Positions 38,195-52,140 of a stretch of 64,000 bases of DNA are shown one piece after another. The notes under the pieces are model-generated. The model had not been told where the DNA came from. It saw nothing but the letters and a program-made list of their open reading frames with translations, and ran no database searches. Made by a program: the position numbers and the translations under genes. Source of the DNA: Edolisoma coerulescens (Eukaryota > Chordata > Aves > Passeriformes > Campephagidae); assembly GCA_013397115.1 (NCBI GenBank), contig VWZW01004863.1, positions 2,223,034 through 2,287,033 on the forward strand, given 5' to 3'. Each line of letters starts with the position of its first letter. Position 1 is the first letter of the stretch.

Positions 38195-40593
38195 ACTCAG
38201 TAGACAAAGTGTCAAAAACCATGTAAGTATCAACAGTGGCCACGATATTTACAAATTCACAGAGAATGTGAATGAGGAAAGTTTTCAGAAAGAGCTGGTT
38301 CCCCATCTTCAGAGTCCTAGGGTCCTTTAATATAACCCACTCTTTGAACCAAAATTTATGCTATTAAAAACTACTACAGGTGCTACTGTACCTTTCCCAG
38401 ACTAAATCCCCATCTGGATCAGTCTTGCTCCAGTGCCCAAGTCTCACTTTCCCTTCTGCTCAGCATCACACCTTTGGTATCTCCAGGGGTAGGGATTAGT
38501 CTTCAGCTATTCCACAGACTTGCAGGAAGAACACCTTCTTAAAAATGGGATCTGCAAATTCAAAACTACCACAGGCCAAAAAGAGTCAAAAATGTGGGTT
38601 TCCCATATTGTAAATGTTAGTCCATTCTGTTAGACTATTGTGTGGAAGTCAGTGTATGACCTGAGCATGTCTAATGGATCATACTTCTCTAAGAAGTTAG
38701 GGTAGGTTTATCTGCCCTGTGCCTTTTATCAGCTTGCACTGGAGTGTAGAAGCTTTACAACCTCAGCCAACACATCTCTGACTAAGTGATATGCCAGTCC
38801 TTAGGAACTTTGTGCACTGAAACAGAGGAACAAATTGATTTTAAGCACCTCCAAGGCTTAGACAGGACCTGAGAGTCAGCAGTCTGAGAACTATGGACAT
38901 GGTACTGGGGACATGAGGAGTACCGATGAAACATAATTGGAGAGGCAGGCAGCTGGTCCCTAGGCTTGGGGTAGCAGTTCAAACGAATACCTGCATTAGC
39001 CATTCACATTCTTGCCTTTTTCTAAGGAAAAATATCAATGTATTGTTTTTTCTACCCTGACCCCACTTATTACTTGAGCTGAGTGAATAATTCACAATAT
39101 ATGCCTTTCCTGACAAACAGAGCTGATTTTTCTCTTCTTGGGCACGAAACCATCTGCCTGTAGCTATGAATAGATTGTAGTTTCCTCATGTTTATCTCTC
39201 TAAAAAATGCGATGATTTCCAACTCCCCCTCTTTCACCTCCCTTCTCCCAATCTTATTATCTTTATGGATTGATCCTGACCTGACCTCTGAACTGTTTTC
39301 TGGTCACAGAAATCATCAGGGTAGTGTCTTTCAGCCACAGGTATAGAGATCTCACGTACGTTGCTATTTGCGATTGTTTAATTTTTTGTTTGTTTTGATA
39401 GATGCTCTCAAGATGAACAAGATGTTATGATGAACACTTTTACACATTTCTAGTATATTCAATATATTAAGATCTGTGGGAATATACAAAACCAGATGCG
39501 GCATAAAGTAAAATTGGAAAAGGTTGGTTAATAGAATGAGCAGTTTTCTGAGTAATTTCTAGACCTAAATCTGACATGGAAATTTGAAGTCAAACATGTT
39601 TGAAACCTTAAAAATATTACTTTAAAATGAAACTTTTGCTATCCTTTATTGTAGTAACGTTCTCTGACAAGAAAGTACAGCAGTGGCAGGGTGCAGGTTG
39701 AATGAACCAGAACAAATATGAATATATTAAAAAACTCACAAGTATTTTTGGAAGGACTTATGTTTTATTTGGGATGTATTTTGCTATAGTCATTCCAGCC
39801 TTTTTTATGCTTGATTAATCATTGCTAATTTGTGAACTGACTAAGACAAGGGTTACTTCTCACTGCAAGCATGTGAGTCATCTTGGTGGATCCAAGGCAT
39901 GTCACTCTCTGTCTGCTGTAAAATTATATTTTTCTGTCTTTCTAGAAGCCTGTTGTCTAATTCAGCCCTACAGCTGGATCAACAAAACAGCACTGAGTGA
40001 ATCATTCGCTGTCATCCCTGTAAGCAAGGTTCTTGCAGTAACTCTGAGTCAAGTCTAGAGCTAATGCCAAATTTAAAACATTGCCCCATCTAAGCTGTTT
40101 CTTTGTAAGTAAATATAATGTCTGCAGTTATCTTAAAGATTTATTTTTATTCTCTGCAAACAAATCTGAGAAAAGAGATGGGAGAGACTTGCTACTGCAC
40201 TGAAATCATGTGAGCCTCAAACAGAAATGCTGACAGTAACAGATATATATTACAAGACTTTATACCCTTAACATGCTGGACACCTCAAAGTATATTGACC
40301 GCTTTTGGTTCACAGATCTCAATGGCAGTTTGAAGCATTTGCTGTAGGAGGAGATAAGAATCATTTTACAGGATGGAATGTACCGATATTTGAAAGACTG
40401 TCATGTTAACCACAGCATTTTGGGTTTCACACAGAATCTTAATACTTATTTAGGCTACTTAAGTGCACCAATCACTGGCTGCCAAGAGATGGATCAAGGT
40501 GTTCAGAAGTGGCTATTTAAATCCTCAGATTTACATTAGACACTTAAGTATGCAATGAATCCTGATTTTTCAATTACTCCAGCTGGATGAACT
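38195..40593. other. Noncoding unique DNA
   Basis: No gene is recognised. Short frames only. Confidence 0.55.
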
Positions 40594-40668
40594 ATTTTTT
40601 TTTGTGGTTTTTTTTTGTTGTTCTTTGTTTGGTTTTTTGGTTTTGTTGTTGTTGATGTTTTTTTGTTA
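40594..40668. repeat. T/G-rich low-complexity tract
   Basis: About 75 bases of T runs broken by G (TTTGTGG, TTGTTG, GGTTTT), a degenerate microsatellite. On the minus strand it reads as A/C-rich. It has no AATAAA-type signal or adjacent retrocopy that would make it a poly(A) tail. Confidence 0.75.
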
Positions 40669-43312
40669 AAATTATTGCACCTTTTTTATCAAACCTCTAA
40701 AAAATTAAATTATTTTGATAAACATTTCAGTAACAGTTGCTTTCACTCTTGAGATGCTTGAAAACATTTCAGTTCTTTTCTGTTTTCCTATATTTTAATT
40801 AGGAGTTATATTAGTTATAAATGGCCACAAGTTATAAGATATTTTCTGATTAGCTTAGGAAATTTTTCAGAAATGGTATTGACTTGTATTTCTTTGGGAT
40901 TATTCTAGCACAATGTGATCACCTCTGAAAGGATGAAGGGGAGGTAATCTACCTGAAACCCTGTGGACTGCAGCAAAATTAGGGAGAGAAACTTGTCATT
41001 TCCTGTCTATTAGCTGTCTGAGTGTATTCCTGATCTATTCTTGTGATAGTTATCTCATGGCCTGTAGTGCTGTACCTTTCTTCCTGTGTAGGAAAAATGG
41101 CATGGGATCCAAATAGTGATACAGTCTAGACAGATTTACTGCATGACTTATTTTGAACAGCTGAATTGTCTATATTCTTTGCTAATATTAAGGTACAATT
41201 TTGGTGGTTAGGTTGGCTGGTTTCAGTACTCGTTGGGATTTTTTTTCTGTTTCTGCCTATGAGGACTCTGGTTTGCAATATGCTCTCACTTCTGTGTCTG
41301 TGACAGTTTTAAGATTTGCATAGTCCCTTTTATGCTTCTTATTTTTTTGCACCCTTATATTAGTGCCATGTCAATAAAGACTCCTTTGTCCTCATATCAG
41401 CATAACATTGGTCCAGTGCAGTGGAAAGTCCATCCCAAAGCACACAGATTCTAAAAATCACTCATTTTTCAGTATTTGAGTCATTCTGGGATCAGGGTCA
41501 TAACACCTTTAGCATATGTAAGTTTCCTTGACTCTATAGAGAGACTCTCAGTAGCTCATGTCCTCATCCCCTTTATCAGGCTTTAGCAACACAGGTTTCA
41601 TACACCAAGATCATAGAACTATGTGGACATATAACAAACCTCTTGTATTTTATTTTAAATGTAGGTACTCAATTCCTATTTGATATTGAGTCAAGAAGAG
41701 CATTTACCGACCTTGCACCTTGACTTAATGAGAAACAATACTACAGCAATTCAGAAGTTAAAAATCCACCAGCTACCCTAAGAGATGTAATTAAGGAGTC
41801 AATTGTCAAATACCAGGGCAAAAGACTGAAGCCAAGACAGACCATTTCTGGAAAAGCAGACTTAGTGGTGGAGTGGCAAAAGCTTCATAGGAATACAAAA
41901 ACTTTATAGCTAAAACAGGGATTCTAAATAGATGACAGTCCAAACATGCAAGTAGGATTTCTGCAGCTGCTTAGTTCAGGGTCTCTGGGGTAAGAGCAGA
42001 GGAAATTTTTGGACTGAATGTCTGGATATAATTTCTCTAAATATTTTCATTTTATTTGAAATCTATGTGAGACAAAACAGCCAAATGTGCTATAGCAAAG
42101 GAACATGAGGTGACAGAGAAAATTTCTAAACTGCTTTGCTAGCTAGAATTGAGATTGACTCATATTCTGACCTGAGATATTTGGTTGCTTCTTCATAAAA
42201 CATATTAGCACCTACTCTACCCTATTTTGAGATTTAATGGCTAGTACCTGTCAGCAGAGGAATCCTCTTTTTGTTTCTCACCTAAAACTCTACGAAATAT
42301 ATGGTGACATATAACTGTGTAGGAACTGACATACTTTTCTCAGGAGAATCTAGTAATTTTTCAGACTTTGACAAACATAGCCATTCATGTGTATGTTTTT
42401 CATTTTTTTTTTCAGGGAATGTGAAAGGCTAATATACACTTGGCCTATGAAATGACAGTATAATTCTGCTGTGGTATCAAAGGCACATATCTATCAAACA
42501 GAACTAAATTATCACAGTCCCTATTTTGTAATTATTTACCAATATAACACCTGAAGGACTCTTTGTGTAGGAAAACTTCTGCTCATGAGAAATTTTTATC
42601 TGGAGAAAGTGGTATAATTGTTTAGACACGCAGACACATAGTCATGCTTAAGAGTTCGTGCATTTGGGGACATTTATTTATTTCTTAAGAGCAGAATTAA
42701 CTAAACATCTGGCATAACAGCTCATCATCCTGTGAAGGTAGCCCACTGATCAACATTCAGTAAGAACGGTCCTTCCACTTCTGTGACAAGGTATCTGTAA
42801 ATGTTTACAGGTAAAATAATTGTTCTACATGTGGCTAGAGTGTGAAAAAACTTTAATAAAAATGGTCCCTTAACATTTGGTAAGAAAAAAGTGATGAAGC
42901 AAATGAATTAGATGTATCAAAGAGCTTTGTCTTGGCCTTCTGCTGTAGAATTAAAAAGGATGACTTTAAAGAGCTTATGACAAGAGACTCCCACACAATA
43001 AACACTTCTATACAAATGGCATCTTAAGTGAACTATATTTAATTGGGTGAAAAAATATATAAAAGGAAATTATAATCAATAATGTGAACAAGGTTAGGTC
43101 AATGGTAGGAATGGTAGGAACTCCTAAAGAATGATCCTTTAAGCTTCCTAATCTCTTCTTGAGAAGATGTCAATATGGGCATCACATTAAAGAAATTTTA
43201 ACAATATAATCTTCAGCTGACTCTAGGAAAGACATCCTTACCCAGTTTAATGGAATCACCTCTTTATAAGTTTAAGAAGTGATTAAAAGTTTGAGTTACT
43301 AGGATAGCATAT
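40669..43312. other. Noncoding A+T-rich unique DNA
   Basis: Contains a 2 x 9 bp repeat of AATGGTAGG at 43101-43118. There are no open frames worth noting and no recognisable dispersed repeat. Confidence 0.6.
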
Positions 43313-43352
43313 TGTAATAGAAAATTTTCAACTGTAATAGAAAATATCTATG
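43313..43352. repeat. Tandem duplication, 2 x 20 bp, half diverged
   Basis: Units 43313-43332 and 43333-43352 share TGTAATAGAAAAT exactly, then diverge. Confidence 0.6.
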
Positions 43353-45989
43353 CAGAGTACAAGGTGAGGTTGCAGTCATTTTGCATGTCTAGATTAAAAA
43401 ATTATTGTGACACTGAAATCACAAGAAACTATATAGTTTGATACTTTAAAAATTTATTTTGAGTTTTAGGGATTTTTTAATTATTTACTTATTATATTAT
43501 TCACACCTGTTTGTTTAAGCAAACTTGCAATGCTTGTATAATTCAGCTTTATTTTCTGTTTTATAGAAATGTCATAGTCTCTATCTGGATGATGTATTTA
43601 AATATGGACAGCAAATTAAAAAGAGAAAATGGTATATCCCTGTGGTGTAGGAAGAAATGTTCAGGCTTAGTATAGCACTCCATGTTAGAATACCAGAGTG
43701 GCTGGAGGAAACATTAGCACATATTTCTAATGGACATTAATTAGTTCATGTGTAATTTGTGCTTAAAAAAATTCCTTGAAAGAGATACTTCCTGAATTGG
43801 GAACCAAGGGACAACTGAATGAGACAAGAAACAACTAAAGAAATATTAAGAAATAAACTCTTATATGCCTATGACAGAAATAAACTGCCAAATACTGCAT
43901 TAGTCAGTGAGGGAGAAGAATAAAGCAAGATGGAAAAGAAATTATCTTTTGTGGCAGTTTTCTTCTCCACAATTCTGACAATTCAATGACGGATGTAATT
44001 CTAATTTGTCTCCTGTTGAGGGTAAAAAGACCTAAATACTTCACTTCTGAAAACTACACTCTTGTCTCAGCCTCTTGAGGGATTTTAAACAGTGGAATGA
44101 GGAAACTTTGGGAATGGTGCTCATGGTTTAAGGGCAATGAGAATATTTAGGAGATGTTGATAGGCATCTTTTACCTCATGCAGAGGATGTTAGCTTTTGG
44201 AATTATAATACAGAAGTTAAAATGTTTTTTCACATAGAAATGAAGCTTTGAAGCATTCTGAAATACAGTAATAAAGAAAAAACATCTTTTCATCCTTTAC
44301 CTAGGTCTAGATCAGGTACAAGCTTACATTTTTAAGGGGTTCTCTCATAAGAGATCACATCCTGATTGAAACCTAAGAAGAAAAAGCAAAAACTCAGACT
44401 ACCGGAAGATTCAAAATTAATCTCTAACAAAGCAAGAGGTTCACCAAAGTCCAATCTGTACATCGGTTTATTTTCAACTTAAGAGTTCAAAAGAAATAGC
44501 AGCTCTGTGGTTAAGCAATGATTGAAGAGGTTAGTAACAGATCAAAGCAAAGGATAGGAGAGAGATGGGTGAGCATCTGGGAGGGAAAATGGATAACATT
44601 TTCCTTGGTCTAGTCTGAGAAAAAATGAGAATGTGGGGGAGAGAAGGTGAATGAAAAATAAGGTCAAACTTCTAAGGAGAAATACTTTTGCTAGAATGAA
44701 TTGTGAAAATTTCCAGAGAAAAACTTGAAAGATGCTACCGCTGTACTTTAAGCCTTCAAAATGATTTCTGCTACGAGCTGCTCATTTGAAACCTCTTACT
44801 TTGTTTCAAGACTCATTACACAATTAAAATGCCCCAAAAGTCCAAGCCACAGTTATTTTTCCCCCTTAGTGCTCTGCTGTGTTGCACTGTATTATGAAGA
44901 GATATATTTGTTCCTTTTTTTCTCCCTGAGATTTTTCCTCTGGAAATGAAAACATCTTCTGTATTACTCTTAGAACATTAGGTCTCTATTTGCATAGCAT
45001 TCCTATAATTTAAGGATATATAGCTCTCTGTTTTTGTTAATATTTGAAAATAATTTTGCTCCCATTTTAAAGTCAGAAGGTAAAAATAATCCTTGCTGTT
45101 TACCACATTATCTACAGGCCTATAGTATTGTTCACTATTAAAAAGTAAGTTTCCTAAAATAGTGAAGTTTAATTTCATTAAGCAACTAATTGTTCTATAT
45201 ATCCCACATCTTTGCAAAATAACTTTGGTTTTGGGATTAGGGTATGTATTTTTGTATTACAGTAAACACCTCTGAAATATTAGATTCTTGGCCTAATTCC
45301 ATCTTTCTGTTTTATCTAGTGGACTTTTATTTGTATCCCCAGTTCCTTTTGTTGATGGTGCTCCTGACCTACACATGATAATCGTTTGCTGCTTTCTTTG
45401 GAAGAAATTTGTGTCTGTCAGTAGGGCTGTTTGTGATTCCACAGTGTCTCAAACATTTATCTGTATATTACAGATCAGAATCAAACCAAAAGACAATATT
45501 ATATGTTTGACTCTTAAAACATGAAGGAAAGTGCTGTGTATATCCTATTAGCAGAATACAGGCTCTTTATAAAGGCAAATTCTGTGTGTGGAACAGGGAA
45601 TATGCTATACATGCGTAATTACTGAGAAGTAAACATGTGCCTCCCTATGGTCCAGAGGAATTTCTCAGGCCATTTGATAGGGATAATGGACAAGATACTA
45701 GCCATTTCTGTAGGAATATTGCACTTCAGCATTTTTAGGGAATGAGGTACTTTTTCACAGGATGAGGGCTCTAATCTAATGAAACACTGAAAAAAGTAAA
45801 TTATCTCCTTTGGCTCAGTTAACAAACCCCATGTGCATTTTTTACAGAGCACAATTCCATGGTTATGGCTTAGGTCTTGGGAAATAATCCCTCAGTCTGA
45901 GCATATGCCCCCAGGGTTGGCAGCAGTTGAGCAGTGGGGTTTGAAAGTCACAATTTTGGACTTAGGCACAATTTAAGTACTAATATGTG
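43353..45989. other. Noncoding A+T-rich unique DNA
   Basis: No gene or repeat is recognised. Few open frames exceed 60 codons, as expected for stop-rich A+T-rich DNA. Confidence 0.6.
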
Positions 45990-46080
45990 GGCTTTAGAAG
46001 TTTTCCCAAGATCAGAAACTGTGGTGAAGCACAGAACTAAATCCAGTTGTCTTGTGTTGCAACCCATAAATACTGGGCTC
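45990..46080 (-). repeat. Possible ancient MIR/L3-type relic
   Basis: The blocks TTTTCCCAAGATCAGAAACT, AGCACAGAACTAAATCCAG and TTGTCTTGTGTTGC occur in the order expected for the reverse complement of a MIR/L3-type repeat. The corresponding consensus features are 'ttgcccaaggtcac', 'ggcagagctgggattt' and 'aacccagg'. Divergence is high and the call could be wrong. Confidence 0.3.
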
Positions 46081-46879
46081 TAGAAAGGACTATGAAATAA
46101 TTTGGCTGTTAAAACACTGTTTTAATGGAAAATAAAAAGATTAAGAGGTGGTGGGTTTAGGAATTTAAAGATTTAGTTGCCAAGTTTTTCTTTTTGTATA
46201 CTGATAAGATATATGATATTCTGACCGTGAATATTTTAAGCTATTGAGGTAACTACTGGTGAGGGGCAGGGGGGGCGGGGATAACTGTAGTCTCTGTGAC
46301 AGACCTAACAATGCCTTTTCATAGTTATAATTTAAAATTACACTTTGCAGCTAAACAGATGAGGGAAAGGAATTCAGAAGAACTACTTCTCAAAGCTAGG
46401 CTTGTGAAAAAGAGTGATGAGAGTAATAGTATTTTTAGAATTCTGTTCTCCGCCACTTTGCTAAGATGACAAAAAGCAAGAATTCACTGAGTTTAGGAAA
46501 GCGGAAAAAAATTTTACTGAATGGATATTTGCAAAAAATTCTGTTCAGCAAAAAGAAAGAGTTAGTGCAGGAGGTGTCTCTGACTTAGACACCCTAAATT
46601 CTCATTTAAGTGCATTGTTATTGCAGAACGAACTCACATCCTACTGTGCCTTGCTACTCAGTCGTGCCATTCATCATGGTTAGAAATGTTATTTGCTGGG
46701 AAGGAAGACATGGCTTGGTAAATCAGTCTACATATAAATTGCATACGGGAAAAGACCCTTACATTGACTTTGGTAAGGGGAAAGATAGAATGTCAGATTT
46801 TTCATAACAGGCAGTTATTCAGCATGTGTGAGTTAGAGCCACACTGCTGTAAACTCTTTCCTACAATCCTTCTTATTAT
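46081..46879. other. Noncoding unique DNA with short G-rich run
   Basis: A G-rich run lies at 46261-46280 (GAGGGGCAGGGGGGGCGGGG). Otherwise nothing recognisable. Confidence 0.55.
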
Positions 46880-46972
46880 CTGTGAGCCTGTATAATCAGG
46901 CACCTTATCAGTCTCTCTAAAAGGGATAATAATTGCATCTTCAGAAGTCACATAGTGGAGATATTATTTTGA
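46880..46972 (+). repeat. Possible ancient MIR/L3-type relic
   Basis: The segment TCAGTCTCTCTAAAAGGGAT, then AATAATTGCATCTTCAGAAG and CACATAGTGGAGAT, follows the forward MIR/L3 pattern. That pattern runs from a cagtttc-type box through a taaaatggggataataa-type box to a tgtgaggat-type box. Similarity is partial and from memory. Confidence 0.42.
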
Positions 46973-47868
46973 TTAAAAACAAACACACACCTTTCCCCCA
47001 GTGAAGGATCTTCACAGGTGAAAGTGCTTAACCAACCTAAAAACATATTCCACAACTAAAGCAAATTGGAAGAATTTAAATAATGAGTGACAGGTTTGAA
47101 GTGTGTCTGGGACTGAATGAGGGAGCCAGACTACAGCTATACTTAGCAAAGTGTAGTTTAATGTCAACTAGAGGAACAGGAGACCATTATACCTCTTTTT
47201 TCCTATTGCTTCTATCTAATGGTTGGCTCTGTGATGGTTTGATACTTCTAAAACAAATTTCTCACTCTGATAAGCACTGGAAAATATATTTGTAATGTTA
47301 ATTGGCTGCAGTTTCAGTTTATCTGGAAGAACAAAGGGTTAATAAAATCTTCCCTGCTCTTCAAGTGCTAAAAGCCAAGAGTTTTCACTGCTTTCATTTG
47401 TAAGAAGAGCCTGATTGAATTTACTTCTGTTTCACTTTTAAAACTTCCTGGCTTTTCATTCACAAATCACACGTTTGTCTTCTCCCGGAAAAGCATTGCT
47501 TTTGTTTTTGTGACCTACATTTGTAGGGCTCCTAATTAGCAGGCAGCACTGGGATCTGCTGTCCCTCAATAGCTCTGCTTTGGGTTCCAAGCTAAAAGGA
47601 AAACACGTCGCTGAAATCTTAGTGAAAGTAACCATCCTACTATGGGTCAGCACCTTTATGTGCACGATGTAAAAAAAACGCATCATAACTTCAAATTTCC
47701 CCATCTATTGCATTCATGTCCTAGTCTGAGAGCTGCTGGAGTTCTTATCAGAAACATCAAGCATAAATGTGAGGTGTTTTCATTGTCCTTAAAGTACAAG
47801 CATTTTGCTTGGCAAAAAATTCTCTGAACTGCTGTTTTCAATCACTCAATCACTTCCTTGCTTTCCTC
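46973..47868. other. Noncoding unique DNA
   Basis: Nothing recognisable apart from short chance frames. Confidence 0.6.
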
Positions 47869-47889
47869 TTTTTTTTTTTTTTTTTTTTT
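47869..47889. repeat. T21 homopolymer tract
   Basis: Twenty-one consecutive T, the longest mononucleotide run in the window. If it were the poly(A) tail of a minus-strand retrocopy, a TTTATT complement of a polyadenylation signal would be expected just to its right, and none is seen. I treat it as a simple repeat. Confidence 0.9.
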
Positions 47890-50800
47890 CCAAAATTCTT
47901 TCTTCGGTTTCTGCAGATAAGCTGACCATTATTTTGCTTTTGTGTTCAAATGATCATTCTGGCTTGTGAGAAAGTGGCACAACATCCTACTTAAATAGCA
48001 TTAGACCACACAAGAGCTAAATCTTCTCTCTTTCAGTTGTCAAAGTAAATAGGAGTTTGGCTGGAATGGGAATGCAGCATTTGACTCTGCTTTTTGTATT
48101 AGAAAACTTGTTACGTACCGTGGTGAATTGATATTAACTGCTACATTCAAACGCATCAAGCATCCAACTCCTCCCATCAGGAGGATCTTGTTACTTACTA
48201 GACAACATTTGCAGACTCCTGCCATGTCTGTCCTCAACAGTGTCATGTCAGTAGCCTGGCATTTTGTCCTGCACAATAAGTAATGGCATTACCAATAGAA
48301 CAACAAAAGTTTCATTTTCTTTGGATTTACCTTCTGCTTGGATGCATACTCTGAATTTGCTGTGTTTAAAGACACTCCTTTTATCTTGGAAATTTGCACA
48401 TGATGAAGGCTTTTCCTAAATCTCACCGACTACAACATATTTCAAAATTTATAGGAACTTTAATTCTGTGGCCACTACTTCTCAAAATCACGCTAAGCTG
48501 AAATTTGACAGTGTATTCAAAAGCTGTTGGGAGAAACAAGTGGTGACACAGTGACTGCTGTTAGCCTGAGAATTTAGGCTCGAAAGGCTTGTCCCTGCAA
48601 ATGTACACAATTTATTCTACAGTAATGTCTGTGCAATGCAAACCAGACACTTCAAGCTAGAACCACAAGGGCAGGAGACCAGTATCAAGACACCTAAATT
48701 CTAAGCAACCTCCCACCTAGAATATGAGATTTTCAGTCTTTCCCTGTTCTAAGATTATCTAATAGTACAGCAGAAAATCTGTCAGTGACGAGACTAGCTT
48801 GTTTACAGAAACCATTTCCCTTGGGGTTTGTCTACTCTACCCATACTCCATCATCTGTCACAAGAGGGGAAGGAATGTGTTGTATATCAGGTAGCCATTC
48901 TATATTTATGCTGTTGTGCTTGCACTTTAGAGGAAGCTTTATAATTCATTGTATACGCACTTTAAATACAGAACTTTTTGCAAAAGCTCTAGTCTTCTGT
49001 GTCTACCTGGGAGCTCCTGCTTCTCTTGCAATAGGAAACTTTCTCTATCTGATCAGGAGATCTGGAATACCTACAGGCTGTGTGACATATTGCACAGGGT
49101 CAGAAACACAGCGGCTGCTGCGTACGGTCATCTCCCAAGACTTGTGAGGAGAGTCATCTGCAGCCTGGATGCATGTATGTGTGCAGTGACTCATCCAGTC
49201 GAAAAGGTTGCACAGTGGAGACGGAGGAGAATTGATGCTCATGCTGAGGAACCTCTATAGTGCCAAGAGATAAGTACTTGGCCTAGGTATCACTCCCAAG
49301 GGAAAAAGGAGGAAATGTTCCTCTTTTATTCAGTAGTCAGATGGTTTCAAGAAGGAGAGATGAAGTTTCATCTTTGTTTAAATGGCCATTTAAATGTCTT
49401 TAGCAATGCAGTAAAATCTCAGTAGCAGAAAATTAAATATGTTCTCCTAAAAACCAGTTTTCTTATTCAGCTGGACAGTTCAGTACATGGATACAAGTCA
49501 CCCCTTCTGTCGTGCTTTCTAACTCTGGGGCTGTTGGCTGTAATAGGACGATTAGGCGAATACTGGCCTCTCCTGCCCTGCATTCTTCAGTACATCAGAT
49601 GTACTCCTCCTCACAGAGGAAAATCATCTAGCTTGGCTGTGGTTGAATTGGCTGCTCAGAACTTTCCTACTTTAGACTTTCTGGTGCCCACTTTCTGGCA
49701 GAAACACAGAGCATCCTTATAAATCATAGAGGAGTTAAAGGTCTCCGAACTGACATTCCTGTATTGTGCAGTGCAGTGCCAGGCAGAAATACAAAACCAA
49801 AGTTCAGAGAAGCAGCGTAGTGTTACGGTCGCACTGCAGTCACGCTGGTGCACCCTTCTAGAAGGAAAGGCCGGCTGGCTCAGACCCAGCAGTGCTGAAG
49901 TCAGTAAACTGCTACGGTTTCTTTAAAAGACTCAGTCACCACCAGCTCCAGGCTTTTTGTGCCATATTTAATTTACATAAGCATGTGCTTGTTTGCACTT
50001 TTACAGTCACTTAGGGCCCTTGGACTTTACTGATATTCATCACAAAGCACTTTGCCAGTGCCTGAAAGATTTTTAGCAAATGCTGGCTGCTGAAAGAGAG
50101 CTGCTTCTTGAACTTTGCTTGTTCTGTCAGCTCCTCAGAGCATCTGTGTGATGCATAACTTGGATGCAATTTGTTTCTATGTCTGCAAAGCACGCAAGCT
50201 CTCACTCTAGTCAATGGAAATAGAGTCTGGGGAGTACAAGGAAATAGTCAGCTGACCAGTTATAGATATCTATTTTAGGTGATCTGATTTGACTCTCCAT
50301 GTAGGACTTTTAATATGCCAACCTGCAAGTTGTCCCCTCATGCCAATCTGTTCTCTGAGAGCCAAAGTGACAGGTGTCACAGGAGTAATGCAGATGTGTG
50401 GTTACAAGAATTTCCACTGCACAGAAATGATGCCTTGATGTTAGTTGTTTGCCTTGACATTTTTCTTTACCCTGAAATCACCTTTCATTCAACCCACATT
50501 ACAGCAAAAACAAGCAGTACTTATCTGTGAAGTCTGAAATAGCACTTGCAAAGGTTTAGAAAACCTGATGTGTGATAGATATAAAATGATCCTGACTGAA
50601 CTCTTTCCTTCTATGTGTCCAGCAGACAAATTGTGGATGCTCTGATTACCAGACTCCATTCTAGGGACTTTTGTACATTAATGTTAGCTTATATTTTCCT
50701 TCTTCTGCAGATTCACTGATAGATTTAACAGAAATCTTATCTTCTCCTTTCACATGAATTGTTATTGGGCCTTTTTTACAGGAGAAAAATATAAGCCTTT

Positions 50801-52100
50801 TTCTTGTCTTCTGTTTATTGACAATTACCAGCACTTCAGAAATCATAATGTCTCAGTGGAAAAGCTAACATCCCAGTATCCTCTCTCATATAATCCAGGG
50901 GGTTCAAAGCTCTTCATTGCCTTCTTCATTTCCTTCCTCTAAGAATATTGAGCAATTCCCATATGACATGTTCTAACCTTAAATGTTATTTTGACAACCA
51001 CACAAACTCTAATGCAGTGGAGTTCTTGCCATGAAGTCTATCAGTGATTCTACGCTGAGATTAGAATGAACAGGAAACAACCACTCTAGAATAATAACTG
51101 ACTTGGCATGGCTCTTTCCCAGCTTATTCTCTGTAATGGCATGTCAGCTTCTTAGATGATCACTGCAGACTTTAAGCCCTAGAGGTCTCCCGAGTGGAGG
51201 CAGCTGCCATTTCAGTAGTGGGACTGGGTGCCCAAACACATTCAACAAGTTCTGCTCTTCTGCATTAGAGTGAAAGCAACTGTGGGTGCTTCTGAACTGC
51301 ATGCATTTCTTTCCTCACACCTTTTTTATGCCATAGTGAACACGACTGATAACCGTGCAGTAAAAAATGCACCCTTTTAAACTCTGAAAATAAAGTTGCT
51401 CTCTTCCTCTCATCAAGACATTAGTGGACACATGTAGATGCACACTTGAATGCAATGCTAACTGCAGTAACAAGCAGGCAAGTGAAGCCAAATTGTCTAA
51501 AAGACTCCCAAAATCAGCAATTTACAGATGAGTTGGAACCTGCAGGTTGATTTCTCCTGTTCCACATAAGCTCCTGAGTCTGGAGCTAGTTTGGACTCAG
51601 TCCCTTTTCTAAATTACTTTCTGGAAACAGTCAAACTCAGTTTCTCTTCCCATCTGTCCTGTGGTTCAACTCACAGCACCTACTTCGCAGTGGATGTCAG
51701 GTCTCCTAAAACACTGACTTGAATAATCAGAGAAAAATATCTCTATTTTTTTGCTCTTGTTTAAATTTAAAAAAAACCCCAATCTTCATGCATTTGGAGG
51801 CAATTCTATTTCCCATTGTCTATCAGAAATCTTGTTGATAGTCTTTATTGAAGAGGTTTTCCATGCAACCAGCCACACAGAGAGCTTAACTACAGGATAA
51901 GGGGCAGTATATGTAAGACTGGTACTGTTATTGATGAAATAACAATAGCTACTGAAACATACATGTTAATAAACATATTGAATGTTTTTTTCTTCACGGT
52001 TTTTATTTTGAAGTTAAAGAATTCTGAGTTTTTCAGAAAACCTAAAATTAAAACCTACAAATGCTTCATACATATAACAGGGATAAAGTGCACAGCAAAA
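47890..52100. other. Noncoding unique DNA
   Basis: A 120-codon plus-strand frame (48785-49147) and an overlapping 103-codon frame (48949-49260) lie over a moderately CpG-containing segment. Neither is recognisable. CpGs also cluster at 49816-49915, next to a 12-base palindrome CCTTCTAGAAGG (49854-49865). No gene is supported. Confidence 0.5.
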
Positions 52101-52140
52101 CTCTCCTAATACAACACAAGCTCTCCTACTACAGCAGTAG
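52101..52140. repeat. Tandem duplication, 2 x 20 bp
   Basis: Units 52101-52120 and 52121-52140 both begin CTCTCCTA and differ at about four positions. Confidence 0.7.

Noticed and set aside
39130..39230. Possible further MIR-like relic (TTGGGCA, then TAGTTTCCTCATG, then GCGATGAT)
   Set aside because: Spacing between blocks is about ten bases off the expected pattern and matches are too few to claim.
40594..40668. T/G-rich tract as a retroelement tail or polypyrimidine splice signal
   Set aside because: It is an irregular low-complexity run without an adjacent element, branch-point context or following exon-like frame.
47869..47889. T21 as a poly(A) tail of a minus-strand retrocopy
   Set aside because: No polyadenylation-signal complement or gene-like sequence follows it, and birds make very few processed pseudogenes.
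48785..49260. Overlapping 120- and 103-codon plus-strand frames
   Set aside because: They are in different frames over a GC-richer patch, with no recognisable protein content.
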